A stretch of DNA of 64,000 nt, from contig NZ_FTPD01000067.1 of the NCBI RefSeq assembly GCF_900156895.1, forward strand, positions 486,699-550,698, written 5' to 3'. Within the stretch, counting starts at the first letter, position 1. Each line of letters starts with the position of its first letter. The position numbers and the translations under genes are program-made. The notes beneath the pieces are model-generated. The model had not been told where the DNA came from. It saw only the letters and a list, made by a program, of their open reading frames with translations, and made no database searches. Of the stretch, positions 8,415 to 16,329 are shown piece after piece. Origin of the DNA: Mesorhizobium prunaredense (GTDB lineage: Bacteria; Pseudomonadota; Alphaproteobacteria; Rhizobiales; Rhizobiaceae).

Positions 8415-9386
8415 ATGGCCCAACGCATGGGCCAGGCAGCCACCGTGAGAGAGCCGCAAGGAATGAAGTTTAACTTTGAAACCAACGTCTTTCCGTTGTT
8501 TCACCCGCAGTCCGTGGATGATCTGAAGGATCCTTGTCCGGTGTTCGACGGCACGCTTTGGCACGTCTTCGGTTCCAGCGGCACTGTCACGACCGAGAGC
8601 TGGAAAATACTACATGCCACGGCTCCGGACCTTTATGGGCCGTGGACTGAGCATGAGGCGCTCGACTTGGCGGTAACCGGATCGGGCATAGCGGCGCCCG
8701 GCGTCATCCATGAGTGCGGCGTTTTCCACATGTTCATCCAGACCGAATTCATGAAGTCCGGCGGACGTTGCGAGCATGCGGTGTCCAATGATGGCTTTCA
8801 TTGGGTGGTGCTGAATCCGGCGATATTGTCCCTGCCGGACACCGATGAGGACGGGATCTACGATCCCCATCCGGCGATCATCGGCGGCAAGCGCTACATC
8901 GTCTATTCAGGCATGCCTAAATTCACCAGGGTGCCGCAGCCTGACGTCTATCTGGCGCGCAGCCAATCCGATTCCTGGTTCGGGCCGTGGAAACGTCTCG
9001 GTAAGATATTGGACCATCTCGACGTTCCCCATCACAACGCGCGCGAGCATCCGGACTACGAATGGGGGATCGAGGGCGCCCAACTGGTCGAATTGCCTGA
9101 CGGTCGCGTGCTTCTCAACGCCACCTGCTTCCTTCCCGACGGTCCGCGCGGAAGTCGTCAGCGCGTATTCTTCGCCATCGCCGACGAGGTCCAGGGTCCC
9201 TACGTGTCGGTCGGCCCCGTGCTTGATCCTGGTGAGCCTGGGGAGAACGGCCATTCGACAGTGATGATCGACGGCGGGAAACTGACCTTGTTTTACCAGA
9301 GCAGACGTGAGGCAACGAACCATCGCTGGCGTTTCGGACTGGCTAGGTGCGACCTGGATCAGCAAGTCCTTTCACGAGTCGCCTAA
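8415..9386 (+). CDS. Five-bladed beta-propeller glycosidase-like protein (GH43/GH130-like)
   Basis: The protein shows repeated blades typical of five-bladed propeller glycosidases: DPCPVFDGTLWHVFGSS, HECGVFHMFIQTEF, YDPHPAIIGGKRYIVYSG, then WGIEGAQLVELPDGR and ENGHSTVMIDGGKLTLFY. The Asp in DPCPVF and the Glu in WGIEGAQ are the kind of positions used by GH43-type enzymes, but the exact family is uncertain. There is no signal peptide. An ATG at 8463 (MKFNFETNVF) is preceded by AAGGA with no spacing, and a GTG at 8446 is another option, so the start is uncertain within 50 bases. It lies divergently from the glf operon and may trim or remodel the same glycan. Confidence 0.65.
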   Translation: MAQRMGQAATVREPQGMKFNFETNVFPLFHPQSVDDLKDPCPVFDGTLWHVFGSSGTVTTESWKILHATAPDLYGPWTEHEALDLAVTGSGIAAPGVIHECGVFHMFIQTEFMKSGGRCEHAVSNDGFHWVVLNPAILSLPDTDEDGIYDPHPAIIGGKRYIVYSGMPKFTRVPQPDVYLARSQSDSWFGPWKRLGKILDHLDVPHHNAREHPDYEWGIEGAQLVELPDGRVLLNATCFLPDGPRGSRQRVFFAIADEVQGPYVSVGPVLDPGEPGENGHSTVMIDGGKLTLFYQSRREATNHRWRFGLARCDLDQQVLSRVA

Positions 9387-9388
9387 CA

Positions 9389-9848
9389 GGGACGACCAGC
9401 CCACTTCAGATAATCATCTTTGTAATCGGGTTGCTGCCGCGTCCTCAATCAATCCCGATCGGTGAGGCCAGGCGGCGTCACGATTGGCGGGAGACATCGT
9501 TCTCGCAGAGAATTCTTTTAGGTGGAAGGGCTGGTCTCGCCGCCGGCGACTTTGGCGAGCAGCATCCCCAAGGTCAGGCGCGCTCGTTCATGGCTGCGCC
9601 GACAAAAATATTCTCAAGAATCTCGATAGATAGAGACGCCAAGTATCAGAGCATCACGCGATCCCTCGATAGCGAAATGGCTGGCGGAGCGGGAAGTGAA
9701 TTGAACCAGGGGTTGACCCACGAAGTCAGAGTGACGTGCAGCGAGACGTCTCAAAGGAACCTTTCCGGCGTTGCGAGCTTGTTGAGCATGCGTTTCACAA
9801 CCCCGTGAACGACAACAAAAAAACGCTGGAACCAAAAGGAAATCCGCC
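9389..9848. other. Long leader region without a recognisable gene
   Basis: About 460 bases separate the propeller protein gene from the DUF892 gene. Frames here are short and lack family features. GGAAC occurs at about 9760 but no GTT box follows at the usual distance. The A-rich run and AAAGGAAA just before 9849 form the ribosome binding site of the next gene. Confidence 0.4.
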
Positions 9849-10346
9849 ATGGCGAAAGAAAAGACATTGGATGATCTCTTCCTCGATACGCTCAAAGATA
9901 TCTATTACGCGGAAAAGAAGATCCTGAAGGCGCTTCCCAAGATGGCGCGCGCCGCCTCATCGGCCGATCTGAAGGCAGCCTTCGAGAAGCACAAGGACGA
10001 AACCGACGGTCATGTCGAGCGCCTGCAGCAGGTTTTCGAGCTCCTTGGCAAGCGGGCACAGGGCAAGACGTGTCCCGCGATCGACGGCATCATCGAGGAG
10101 GGCGAGGAGATTATGGAGGAGTTCAAGGGAACTCCCGCACTGGACGCCGGTCTGATCTCCGCTGCCCAGGCTGTCGAGCACTACGAGATCACCCGCTATG
10201 GCACGCTGAAGCGCTGGGCCGAGGTTTTGGGCATGAGCGACGCCGCCAAGCTGATCGAACAGACGCTCGGCGAAGAGTCTATGACAGACGAGGCGCTCAC
10301 CGGATTGGCGGACGCCTCGGCCAACGAAATGGCCAAGGCCGCCTGA
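9849..10346 (+). CDS. YciE/YciF ferroxidase family protein (DUF892)
   Basis: This 165-residue protein is a ferritin-like four-helix bundle of the DUF892/YciF family, associated with stress responses in bacteria. The start LDDLFLDTLKDIYYAEKKIL is the hallmark of the family. Metal-binding residues fit the E/H positions in IYYAEKKI, DGHVERL, AVEHYEITRYG and LGEESMTDEAL. AAAGGAAA precedes the ATG. A strong terminator follows 10 bases after the stop, so it is probably transcribed alone. Its chemical role, perhaps iron or peroxide handling, is known only by analogy. Confidence 0.9.
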   Translation: MAKEKTLDDLFLDTLKDIYYAEKKILKALPKMARAASSADLKAAFEKHKDETDGHVERLQQVFELLGKRAQGKTCPAIDGIIEEGEEIMEEFKGTPALDAGLISAAQAVEHYEITRYGTLKRWAEVLGMSDAAKLIEQTLGEESMTDEALTGLADASANEMAKAA

Positions 10347-10355
10347 TCACACACC

Positions 10356-10387
10356 AGCCACCCCAACTGTGTTGGGGTGGCTGTTTT
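10356..10387 (+). terminator. Rho-independent terminator of the DUF892 gene
   Basis: A 12-base perfect stem (AGCCACCCCAAC and its complement) with a TGT loop is followed by GTTTT. It begins ten bases after the stop codon. Confidence 0.85.
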
Positions 10388-10422
10388 ACTTCCAGCATCC
10401 GTTCTTTCGATAGGAGACAATC

Positions 10423-10500
10423 ATGGGTCGAGGCATTCTACTCTGGCTGCTCGGAGTTCCTATTCCGATCATCATCCTTCTCGCGCTGTTCATGCGGTAG
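10423..10500 (+). CDS. 25-aa single-helix membrane microprotein
   Basis: The frame starts MGRGILLWLLG and continues as one hydrophobic helix ending LLALFMR. AGGAGA lies six bases before the ATG, an excellent ribosome binding site. The next gene starts ten bases after the stop with its own GAGGAA, so the two form an operon. Short peptides of this form occur in many proteobacteria but have no known function. It probably sits in the inner membrane with a short, positively charged end on each side. Confidence 0.65.
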   Translation: MGRGILLWLLGVPIPIIILLALFMR

Positions 10501-10509
10501 GAGGAATTC

Positions 10510-11436
10510 ATGGCATCAACCATCCTGGGGACGGACGTCGCCGCGCCGGTCGAGTCCTCGTCATCCGCAGTCAACTGGGGACCGATCATCGCCGGCGCCT
10601 TCGCTGCCTCGAGCCTGACGTTCATCCTGATGCTTCTCGGGTCCGGCCTCGGGCTCACGATGGTGTCTCCATGGTCCAACGAGAGCGCCAGCGTGACGAC
10701 CTTTGCCGTGTCCACCGCGATCTGGCTGGTCATCGTTCAATGGCTGTCATCGGGTCTGGGCGGCTATCTGACCGGGCGCCTTCGCACCAAATGGGTCGGC
10801 ATTCACAGCGATGAGACCTTCTTCCGGGATACCGCACACGGCTTTATGGCTTGGGCACTCGCCACGCTGCTGGTTGTGTTCGTGCTCGGCTCGACCCTGT
10901 CCGCGGCAATCGGCACCGGCGCTCAGGCGGCCTCGACAGTGGCCTCGGGAGTAGCAATGGGTGCCTCGGCAGGCGCGACCGCAAACGCCGGGAGCGACGG
11001 AGGCAGCGATGCGACGTCGTATTTCGTCGATGCGCTGTTCCGCCCGACCGATCCTTCCAGGCTGGCGGCGCCGGGCGCGGAGAGCGATGCGACAGCAGCC
11101 GCACAAGCTTCCCGCATCCTCATTACGAGTGCGGCGGCCGGCGAAGTCTCGGCCGACGACAAGACTTATCTAGGCCAACTCGTGGCCGCTCGCACTGGCC
11201 TGTCGCAAGCGGATGCTACTGCCCGGGTTGATGCGGTGCTTGCTCAGGTCGAGGCGGCCAAAGTCCAAGCACAGGAAGCAGCCGACACAGCTAGAAAAGC
11301 CGGCGCCACCTTCGCGCTGGTTGGCGCGCTTTCTCTCATCATCGGTGCGTTCATCGCCAGCGCAGCGGCTGCGTTAGGCGGCAAGCAGCGTGACGACGAA
11401 GAAGACGCGCTCTATCTCACAGCTAGTCGAGGCTGA
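10510..11436 (+). CDS. Polytopic membrane protein of unknown function, 308 aa
   Basis: The protein has an N-terminal pair of helices (NWGPIIAGAFAASSLTFILM and AVSTAIWLVIVQWLSSGLGG), a helix at about residues 114-134, a long Ala-rich soluble stretch with coiled-coil potential (residues 150-260), and a last helix (GALSLIIGAFIASAAAAL). It is a conserved-type membrane protein of rhizobia to which I cannot give a function. TAGGAGGAATTC precedes the ATG. Its place after the microprotein and the DUF892 gene suggests an envelope stress role, which is inference. An 11447-11475 hairpin follows the stop. Confidence 0.7.
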   Translation: MASTILGTDVAAPVESSSSAVNWGPIIAGAFAASSLTFILMLLGSGLGLTMVSPWSNESASVTTFAVSTAIWLVIVQWLSSGLGGYLTGRLRTKWVGIHSDETFFRDTAHGFMAWALATLLVVFVLGSTLSAAIGTGAQAASTVASGVAMGASAGATANAGSDGGSDATSYFVDALFRPTDPSRLAAPGAESDATAAAQASRILITSAAAGEVSADDKTYLGQLVAARTGLSQADATARVDAVLAQVEAAKVQAQEAADTARKAGATFALVGALSLIIGAFIASAAAALGGKQRDDEEDALYLTASRG

Positions 11437-11446
11437 AGACCTCTAC

Positions 11447-11475
11447 TCCCGGCCGACCCAGAGGGTCGGCCGGGA
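11447..11475. terminator. Probable terminator hairpin
   Basis: A 13-base perfect inverted repeat starting TCCCGGCCGACCC with a three-base loop lies ten bases after the membrane protein stop codon. No T-tract follows, so it may act as a weak terminator or protect the 3' end. Confidence 0.5.
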
Positions 11476-11586
11476 CTCCATCTCCCGCCGCTCTCCCTTG
11501 CTATTGTGCAGTGCAGCAACGATATTGCTGCACGCGCGTTGCACAGATTGCCGTCCATTCCGGGCGTCAGAACAGGGACGGCTCCA

Positions 11587-12747
11587 TTGCGAAAAATCTC
11601 CGAGACCATCGCCCGCCTCGCCGCGCTGGCGCGACATGCCACGCATACCGCGGAACTCGGTGCGTCAGACCATCTCCAGACGCTGGCCGACTTCGGTACC
11701 AATCCTGGCGGGTTGGGAGCGAAGTTCTACATTCCCAATGACCTATCCAAGGCCACCCCGCTCGTAGTCGTGCTGCATGGCTGCACACAGAACGCGGCCG
11801 GCTATAACCATCATTCCGGCTGGTCCCCACTCGCCGACGAGGCTGGCTTCGCGCTGCTCTTTCCCGAACAGCAACGCGGCAACAATCCGAACCTCTGTTT
11901 CAACTGGTTCCAGCCTGGCGACACCAAGCGTGGTTCGGGCGAGGCGCTTTCGATTCGCCAGATGATCGAGACGATGGTCGTCACCCACGGTCTCGACCGA
12001 AGGCGAATCTTCGTCACCGGCCTCTCGGCCGGAGGCGCAATGGCAGCGGCCATGCTGGCGACCTATCCGGAAGTGTTTGCCGGCGGTGCGTTAATTGCCG
12101 GCCTGCCCTACGGCAGCGCAACGACAATCCCGGAGGCCTTCGATCGCATGCGCGGCCACGGCGGTCCTTCGGAACAGGATCTGCAACGGGCCCTCCGCGG
12201 CGCAACGGATCATCGGGGACCGTGGCCGAGGATTTCGATTTGGCACGGTGCCGCTGACCACACGGTTTCGCCTTCCAACGCGGAAGCGATCGCAGGCCAA
12301 TGGCGGGGAGTCCACCGGCTTGAGAAAGCGCCGACGCATCGGGAAGCTGCCGGACCGCACGAAAAGCAGGTCTGGCGTAACGCCGCGGGAGAAGCCTTGA
12401 TCGAAATCAACATGATCGCCGGGATGGGCCACGGCACGCCGCTCGGCAACGGCCTCGGCGCTCCGGGGCCTTATATGATTGATGTCGGCATCGCCTCCAC
12501 ACGCGAGATCGCGCAGTTTTGGGGGATCGCGGCAACGGAGGAAAGCGACTCCCGGAAATCGAGGCCGCAAGTGCCCTTCAACCAACCGCCACTACCCCAG
12601 TCACCGGCGCCAGGTATAGAAAATGCGAAGACGAAGCCCCCACAGTCGACTGCCATCCATCAGTTCCCGCGTCACCCGGAATCGGGCCAACCCGGCGTGA
12701 AGAAGATCATCGAGGATGCCCTGCGGGCAGCGGGCCTGATGCGCTAG
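11587..12747 (+). CDS. PHB/PHA depolymerase-type esterase
   Basis: The protein is an alpha/beta hydrolase of the short-chain polyhydroxyalkanoate depolymerase type. Residues that support this are the oxyanion region VVVLHGCTQNAAGY, the nucleophile serine in VTGLSAGGAMA, the acid in WHGAADHTVSPSNA and the late histidine in GMGHGTPLG. A proline-rich tail follows the catalytic domain, and the C terminus ends in a short amphipathic helix. The TTG at 11587 gives the N terminus MRKISETIARL typical of this family and has AGGGA upstream; an ATG at 11506 would add 27 residues. No clear signal peptide is seen, so an intracellular or membrane-associated role is as likely as secretion. Confidence 0.8.
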   Translation: MRKISETIARLAALARHATHTAELGASDHLQTLADFGTNPGGLGAKFYIPNDLSKATPLVVVLHGCTQNAAGYNHHSGWSPLADEAGFALLFPEQQRGNNPNLCFNWFQPGDTKRGSGEALSIRQMIETMVVTHGLDRRRIFVTGLSAGGAMAAAMLATYPEVFAGGALIAGLPYGSATTIPEAFDRMRGHGGPSEQDLQRALRGATDHRGPWPRISIWHGAADHTVSPSNAEAIAGQWRGVHRLEKAPTHREAAGPHEKQVWRNAAGEALIEINMIAGMGHGTPLGNGLGAPGPYMIDVGIASTREIAQFWGIAATEESDSRKSRPQVPFNQPPLPQSPAPGIENAKTKPPQSTAIHQFPRHPESGQPGVKKIIEDALRAAGLMR

Positions 12748-12819
12748 GCGGGCGGCGCAAATCGCTCGCCGACTGTCTCGCCGGCCCGCGAAGGTCGAGC
12801 GGCTCCGACCAGGCAAGGG

Positions 12820-13023
12820 AACGCGTCGTTCTTTGGAATCTGTCCGCTTTTCAGCGAGCAGCTTCCCCGCGCGGAGACGGCGATCGGTGATCCAGTGTTG
12901 GTAGTAACCGACTTGGCTGATAGCGCCATGAAGGCCGCGGGTGCACAAGGCATCGCCAGTGGCGACATCAACGAAGAGATCGGAAGCGTTTACGAAGTGA
13001 TTATCCATGCCTTGCAAACGTAG
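12820..13023 (+). pseudogene. Decayed DUF768 gene (5' end lost)
   Basis: In the frame that follows the esterase stop codon there is an open stretch ending at the TAG at 13021. Its last part reads FSEQLPRAETAIGD, then VVTDLADSAMKAAGAQGIA and INEEIGSVYEVIIHAL, which matches the middle and end of DUF768 proteins. The expected N terminus is garbled and no usable start codon lies ahead of the conserved part; the only ATG, at 12928, is internal. The gene is therefore a remnant. It is related to, but clearly different from, the intact copy at 3050. Confidence 0.6.
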
Positions 13024-13101
13024 CGGACGAGCGGATTGAGGGCACGCACAGGGACAGCGCGGTTACCTTCTGGAAATCTGACAAACACCCGAGCGAAGTA
13101 T

Positions 13102-13836
13102 TCACCGCGGCTCCCGCACCATGCTGAGATAGGTTGGATCGAATTCGGCAATTTCCTGCAGTCGGTGCCAGTTCAAAATGGTCACAGTGTAGTTCGCCCA
13201 GCTTATCACCCCAACTTTACGCAACGCGCCGATCACCCGGTTCATATGAACAACAGACAGGCCAAGCACGTCGGCCAGCTCGGCCTGTGACAGTGGCAGG
13301 TGGAAACTCATGCCGCTGGTGCGCTTCACGACCTGCAGGCGCACGAAAAGCTCGCAGACAAGGTGAGCAAGATGCGCTGTCTTCGACCGCCGCCCCATGG
13401 CCACGATCCACTCGCGGTGGATCGCGCCGTCTACAAGAGTATCAAGCCACAATAGCCGGGTCAGATGTGGAGCTTCCTCTGTGATGACCCGCAGCCGGCT
13501 ATGCTCTGCGATAATCACTCGACAGGGCGACAACGCCACTATGCCGTGGTCCATCGTTTTCAGAAGGAATGCGTGAAGGTCGACAAAATCGCCCGGCACC
13601 TGCAATGAGGTGAATTGCCGCCCGCCGTCTTCGAGCACTTTATAGCGGGCGGCCAGGCCCTCAAGAATCAACGTGCTGTTGGTTGGCCTGGATCCCTCCG
13701 AAACCAGGTCCTGTCCGGTCGAAAAATCCTTCTCGAACGACATGGCGCCGGCCAACAAAGCCTTTTCCGCATCGGAGAGGGCATCGTGCTGGCCGAGGTT
13801 GAGATATAGGGACTCAAGCATCCTAGCCTCCAGCAA
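13102..13836 (-). CDS. Crp/Fnr-family transcriptional regulator
   Basis: The 244-residue protein has an N-terminal cyclic-nucleotide-binding-like beta barrel (about residues 30-140, including LVSEGSRPTNSTLILEGLAA and VPGDFVDLHAFLLK) and a C-terminal winged helix. The recognition region is LSQAELADVLGLSVVHMNRV at about residues 183-202. It lacks the cysteine cluster of oxygen-sensing Fnr, so it is more like the Crp-like regulators common in rhizobia whose signal is unknown. A palindrome at 13923-13934 lies in its upstream region and could be an autoregulatory site. Confidence 0.9.
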   Translation of the reverse strand: MLEARMLESLYLNLGQHDALSDAEKALLAGAMSFEKDFSTGQDLVSEGSRPTNSTLILEGLAARYKVLEDGGRQFTSLQVPGDFVDLHAFLLKTMDHGIVALSPCRVIIAEHSRLRVITEEAPHLTRLLWLDTLVDGAIHREWIVAMGRRSKTAHLAHLVCELFVRLQVVKRTSGMSFHLPLSQAELADVLGLSVVHMNRVIGALRKVGVISWANYTVTILNWHRLQEIAEFDPTYLSMVREPR

Positions 13837-13922
13837 TCGCGCCTGAACGCCGATCGCCGAGAGGTTATTTGGAAGCGCACTGCACGGCTTCGGACTCTAG
13901 GCCTTCGGAAGATGGCGGACAC

Positions 13923-13934
13923 TAACAATTGTTA
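13923..13934. promoter_or_regulatory. 12-base palindrome upstream of the Crp/Fnr gene
   Basis: TAACAATTGTTA is a perfect palindrome about 90 bases upstream of the Crp/Fnr start, between it and the divergent DUF6894-like gene. It is shorter than a full Crp/Fnr site and its role is a guess. Confidence 0.3.
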
Positions 13935-14026
13935 CAATGCACCCCATCATACTGAAATGCCATCGCCGCGGAACAATGGCGATCAACCCGAATTAGAACA
14001 CGATGATAGCGTCGGGTTTTCCGAAG

Positions 14027-14263
14027 ATGCAGCGCTTCTATTTTGACGTCTACGACTCGGATGGTCCAGAGACGGACACCGAGGGGCAATTGTTAGAGAC
14101 GCCCGAACGAGCAAGAAGAGAGGCGCTTCGGATATTGCACGACATCGCACACGACGAGATGCCGGATGTCAATCTTGTGACGATCACAGTCAAAATCCGA
14201 ACCGACGGTGATCGGCAAATTTTCGAGGTGTCACTCACCCTGACATCAGATTGGAGTCGTTAG
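14027..14263 (+). CDS. DUF6894-like small protein, 78 aa
   Basis: The protein begins MQRFYFDVYDSDGPETD and continues with EGQLLETPERARREALRIL, the arrangement of the small rhizobial DUF6894 family: an N-terminal strand pair followed by a helix. The C-terminal half (LVTITVKIRTDGDRQIFEVS) forms two more strands. The function is unknown. The ATG at 14027 was chosen because it gives the family N terminus; an in-frame start at 14003 would add eight residues. It is divergent from the Crp/Fnr regulator. Confidence 0.65.
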   Translation: MQRFYFDVYDSDGPETDTEGQLLETPERARREALRILHDIAHDEMPDVNLVTITVKIRTDGDRQIFEVSLTLTSDWSR

Positions 14264-14294
14264 ACATACTAACGGTAGTCGGGAGCACGCGCAG

Positions 14295-14501
14295 CTAAAC
14301 TCGCGCCTGCCGCGCCGCCTTCTCAAACGCAATGAAGGCGATATCCGGCGTACAGGTTCCTTCCCTTGCTGCGACGAGAAGGCGAGCCTCCCTGTAGACG
14401 TCTGCCTCTTTGTTCGGCCATTGCCCAGCCAATGCTAGCTCAGCCTCGGTGATCAAGCGTCCATCCACAAAGCGGATCAAGAGCGGTAGAAACTTACCCA
14501 T
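14295..14501 (-). CDS. Small hypothetical protein, 68 aa
   Basis: The chosen start gives MGKFLPLLIRFVDGRLITEA and a helical protein ending FIAFEKAARQARV. I do not recognise the family. The frame is open for another 76 codons upstream, but that part overlaps the plus-strand gene at 14547 and has an unlikely composition. The protein has no membrane segment beyond a weak N-terminal hydrophobic patch. Confidence 0.5.
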   Translation of the reverse strand: MGKFLPLLIRFVDGRLITEAELALAGQWPNKEADVYREARLLVAAREGTCTPDIAFIAFEKAARQARV

Positions 14502-14546
14502 CGTGCGCGAACCCCGTTTTGCGAGATCGGCATATGGAGCGAGACA

Positions 14547-14744
14547 ATGGCTGACCATAACAATGCTCGGGAAACCGGCGCTACCAAGTATCCAGCGAAG
14601 AGGGTGCTGATCCCTCTGACCGATTTTCTCAGGATGCCGCTGGAAACAGAGGCCGCGCAACGGAATTGGGTTGACGAGGCGCCGAGGCCAAGTGAACGAC
14701 AAGACGCACCAGTCCGATGGCCAAAACATGACGATTCCCCCTGA
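14547..14744 (+). CDS. Small hypothetical protein, 65 aa
   Basis: This short hydrophilic protein starts MADHNNARETGATKYPAKRV and ends in a Pro- and charge-rich tail. GGAG lies seven bases before the ATG, which supports translation. It is divergent from the 68-residue gene, with about 45 bases between the starts. No family is recognised. Confidence 0.45.
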   Translation: MADHNNARETGATKYPAKRVLIPLTDFLRMPLETEAAQRNWVDEAPRPSERQDAPVRWPKHDDSP

Positions 14745-14869
14745 TGCTCCTAAGCCTCGCGAGTAGCGCGGGTCGCATCCATGCTTTGCAATATTGTTGT
14801 GCGCTTCTACTTTGGCGCGAATGGCGGTGTCCGGTGAAACGCGCGGCCGTTTTAGGCCGCGCTAAGAAA

Positions 14870-15796
14870 TCAGCGCGAAGCTTTGTAGAGCTTGGCTGCA
14901 ATTTCCATCATTTCTTCGGGTGCATAGTCTGGAGTGAAGGCAGAAGGCACGCCGCTTAATTGGTGTATCTTACCTCCATCAGGCATACCTTCGATGACTT
15001 CAAGCTCGCCGGGCGGGTCACCGGGAAGCGCCGTTTCGCCCTGTCCCCATATTCCGGCAATGTCCTTGTAGTCCTCCGGACTGAATGTATAGAGCCGTCG
15101 GTGCGAACCCTCATCAAGGTATTTCTGGCACTCCGGAATGTTTCCGAGATAGATGTTTGGAGTCGGCAGCATCTTCTCGATTTCAATGCCTGTCAGGTTC
15201 TTGATTGCCAGCGCATAGGCGTGCGCGTGAACCGAACCCCGCACGAGGAGATAGCCGCAAACCTCACGGCCGGTCGGATCAGTTAGGGACTCGTAGACCC
15301 GCAGCTTGTGCAGTCTGGCCCCGCATTCCAGGTGGAAATTATGGAGCAGATCAACGATGACATTTCCCGTCGTCGTGACAAAATCCATGTTCCAGGACGA
15401 ACCGTTACTGTTCATCGGCATGGCCCCGCCGGCATTGGAGAAGAATGCCCCAGCCAGGCGAATGTCCTTCATTGCCTCATAAGGTGCGCCTGAGATGTCC
15501 CCGCCGTCCTTCTCATCCGCGCCTTCGAGGTCAGGGCCGTTGTTCAGCATGGCAACGCCGTTACTGACGAGCTCGACGTGACCAAGCTCCTCTGCGGTTA
15601 TTGCTGCCACCAGGCCGTAAAAGGGCTTGAGCTTCGACTTGCTACGAAAATTGAAGCTTTGGAAAAGGTAGTTTCCCAGGGTCGACATTTCACCGTATTT
15701 GCCCCCGAGCAATTCTTGCAGGGCGGCACCCGCGTTGGGATCCACCTGGGTAGGAGCGGGTAGTTCAATCTGTAACTTGTCCACGCGCAAAAACAT
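14870..15796 (-). CDS. Manganese catalase
   Basis: The enzyme breaks down hydrogen peroxide at a di-manganese centre in a ferritin-like four-helix bundle. Ligand-bearing segments are visible as ITAEELGHVELV, LLHNFHLECGARLHKL and VRGSVHAHAYALAI. The 308-residue length is normal for the family. The start is the ATG at 15796, preceded by AAAGGA eight bases upstream. A GGAAC-N16-AGTT site about 36 bases further upstream indicates general stress control. The gene stands alone. Confidence 0.93.
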   Translation of the reverse strand: MFLRVDKLQIELPAPTQVDPNAGAALQELLGGKYGEMSTLGNYLFQSFNFRSKSKLKPFYGLVAAITAEELGHVELVSNGVAMLNNGPDLEGADEKDGGDISGAPYEAMKDIRLAGAFFSNAGGAMPMNSNGSSWNMDFVTTTGNVIVDLLHNFHLECGARLHKLRVYESLTDPTGREVCGYLLVRGSVHAHAYALAIKNLTGIEIEKMLPTPNIYLGNIPECQKYLDEGSHRRLYTFSPEDYKDIAGIWGQGETALPGDPPGELEVIEGMPDGGKIHQLSGVPSAFTPDYAPEEMMEIAAKLYKASR

Positions 15797-15831
15797 TTGG
15801 AGCTTCCTTTGATTAGAGTTCAGTGAAGCCC

Positions 15832-15856
15832 AACTTCCCCGCATAAGAGTTGTTCC
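15832..15856 (-). promoter_or_regulatory. Candidate EcfG/RpoE2-type promoter of manganese catalase
   Basis: On the minus strand GGAAC is followed by 16 bases and AGTT, about 36 bases before the catalase start codon. Manganese catalase is a plausible member of the general stress regulon, which strengthens this call. Confidence 0.6.
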
Positions 15857-16137
15857 GCAGCCGTCGCGGCGAAAGGTCGATTACAAATTGACGAATTCTG
15901 ACTAGCAGTTCTGCAAAGATTCGACGCTAAATTCGGCATCGGCCAGGCCGGCTAGGATCGTGAAGAAGGGGCCGCACCAAGCTTCTTCGCAAATACGTGT
16001 GACGCCGGGATACCTACATCAAATGCAAATGACCGACGGGCATTCAAGGCCCACGGTGGATGAGTCGCTGGCACATCGAACGGGCGCCGGTGCTTGAGAG
16101 TGAACATCGTACTCCCGCCCTTAAAAGGAGTTTCGCG
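15857..16137. other. Intergenic region between catalase and the small-gene pair
   Basis: No gene is seen here. The region is moderately AT-rich near 15880-15930 and must hold the promoter for the plus-strand pair at 16138, but no clear promoter elements are recognised. Confidence 0.35.
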
Positions 16138-16329
16138 ATGGACAAACGCGAGGAATGCGCCGCCGTTTCTGCTCATGACTATTCGGTCATCAAGGGTGCC
16201 TTCAAGGCTATGGTGGCTGAAGGGCTGCCTGAACACGTGTGGGCCGAAGTTGCCGAGAGAATGGTTGGCGATTTGACCAGGTCGATCGACATTGATCCCG
16301 AGCTAGTCATGAGGATAATTCGCAGATGA
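16138..16329 (+). CDS. Small hypothetical protein, 63 aa
   Basis: The protein starts MDKREECAAVSAHDYSVIKG and is mostly helical, ending ELVMRIIRR. AAAAGGAG lies seven bases before the ATG, a strong ribosome binding site that sets the start. Its stop codon overlaps the start of the next small gene in an ATGA arrangement, so the two are translated together. I do not recognise the family. Confidence 0.6.
   Translation: MDKREECAAVSAHDYSVIKGAFKAMVAEGLPEHVWAEVAERMVGDLTRSIDIDPELVMRIIRR

Noticed and set aside
9761..9790. GGAAC upstream of the DUF892 gene as a stress promoter
   Set aside because: No GTT box follows at 16 or 17 bases; the nearest TGTT is at about 19 bases.
9614..9895. 93-codon minus-strand frame before the DUF892 gene
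   Set aside because: It overlaps the DUF892 start region, has no ribosome binding site and no family-like sequence.
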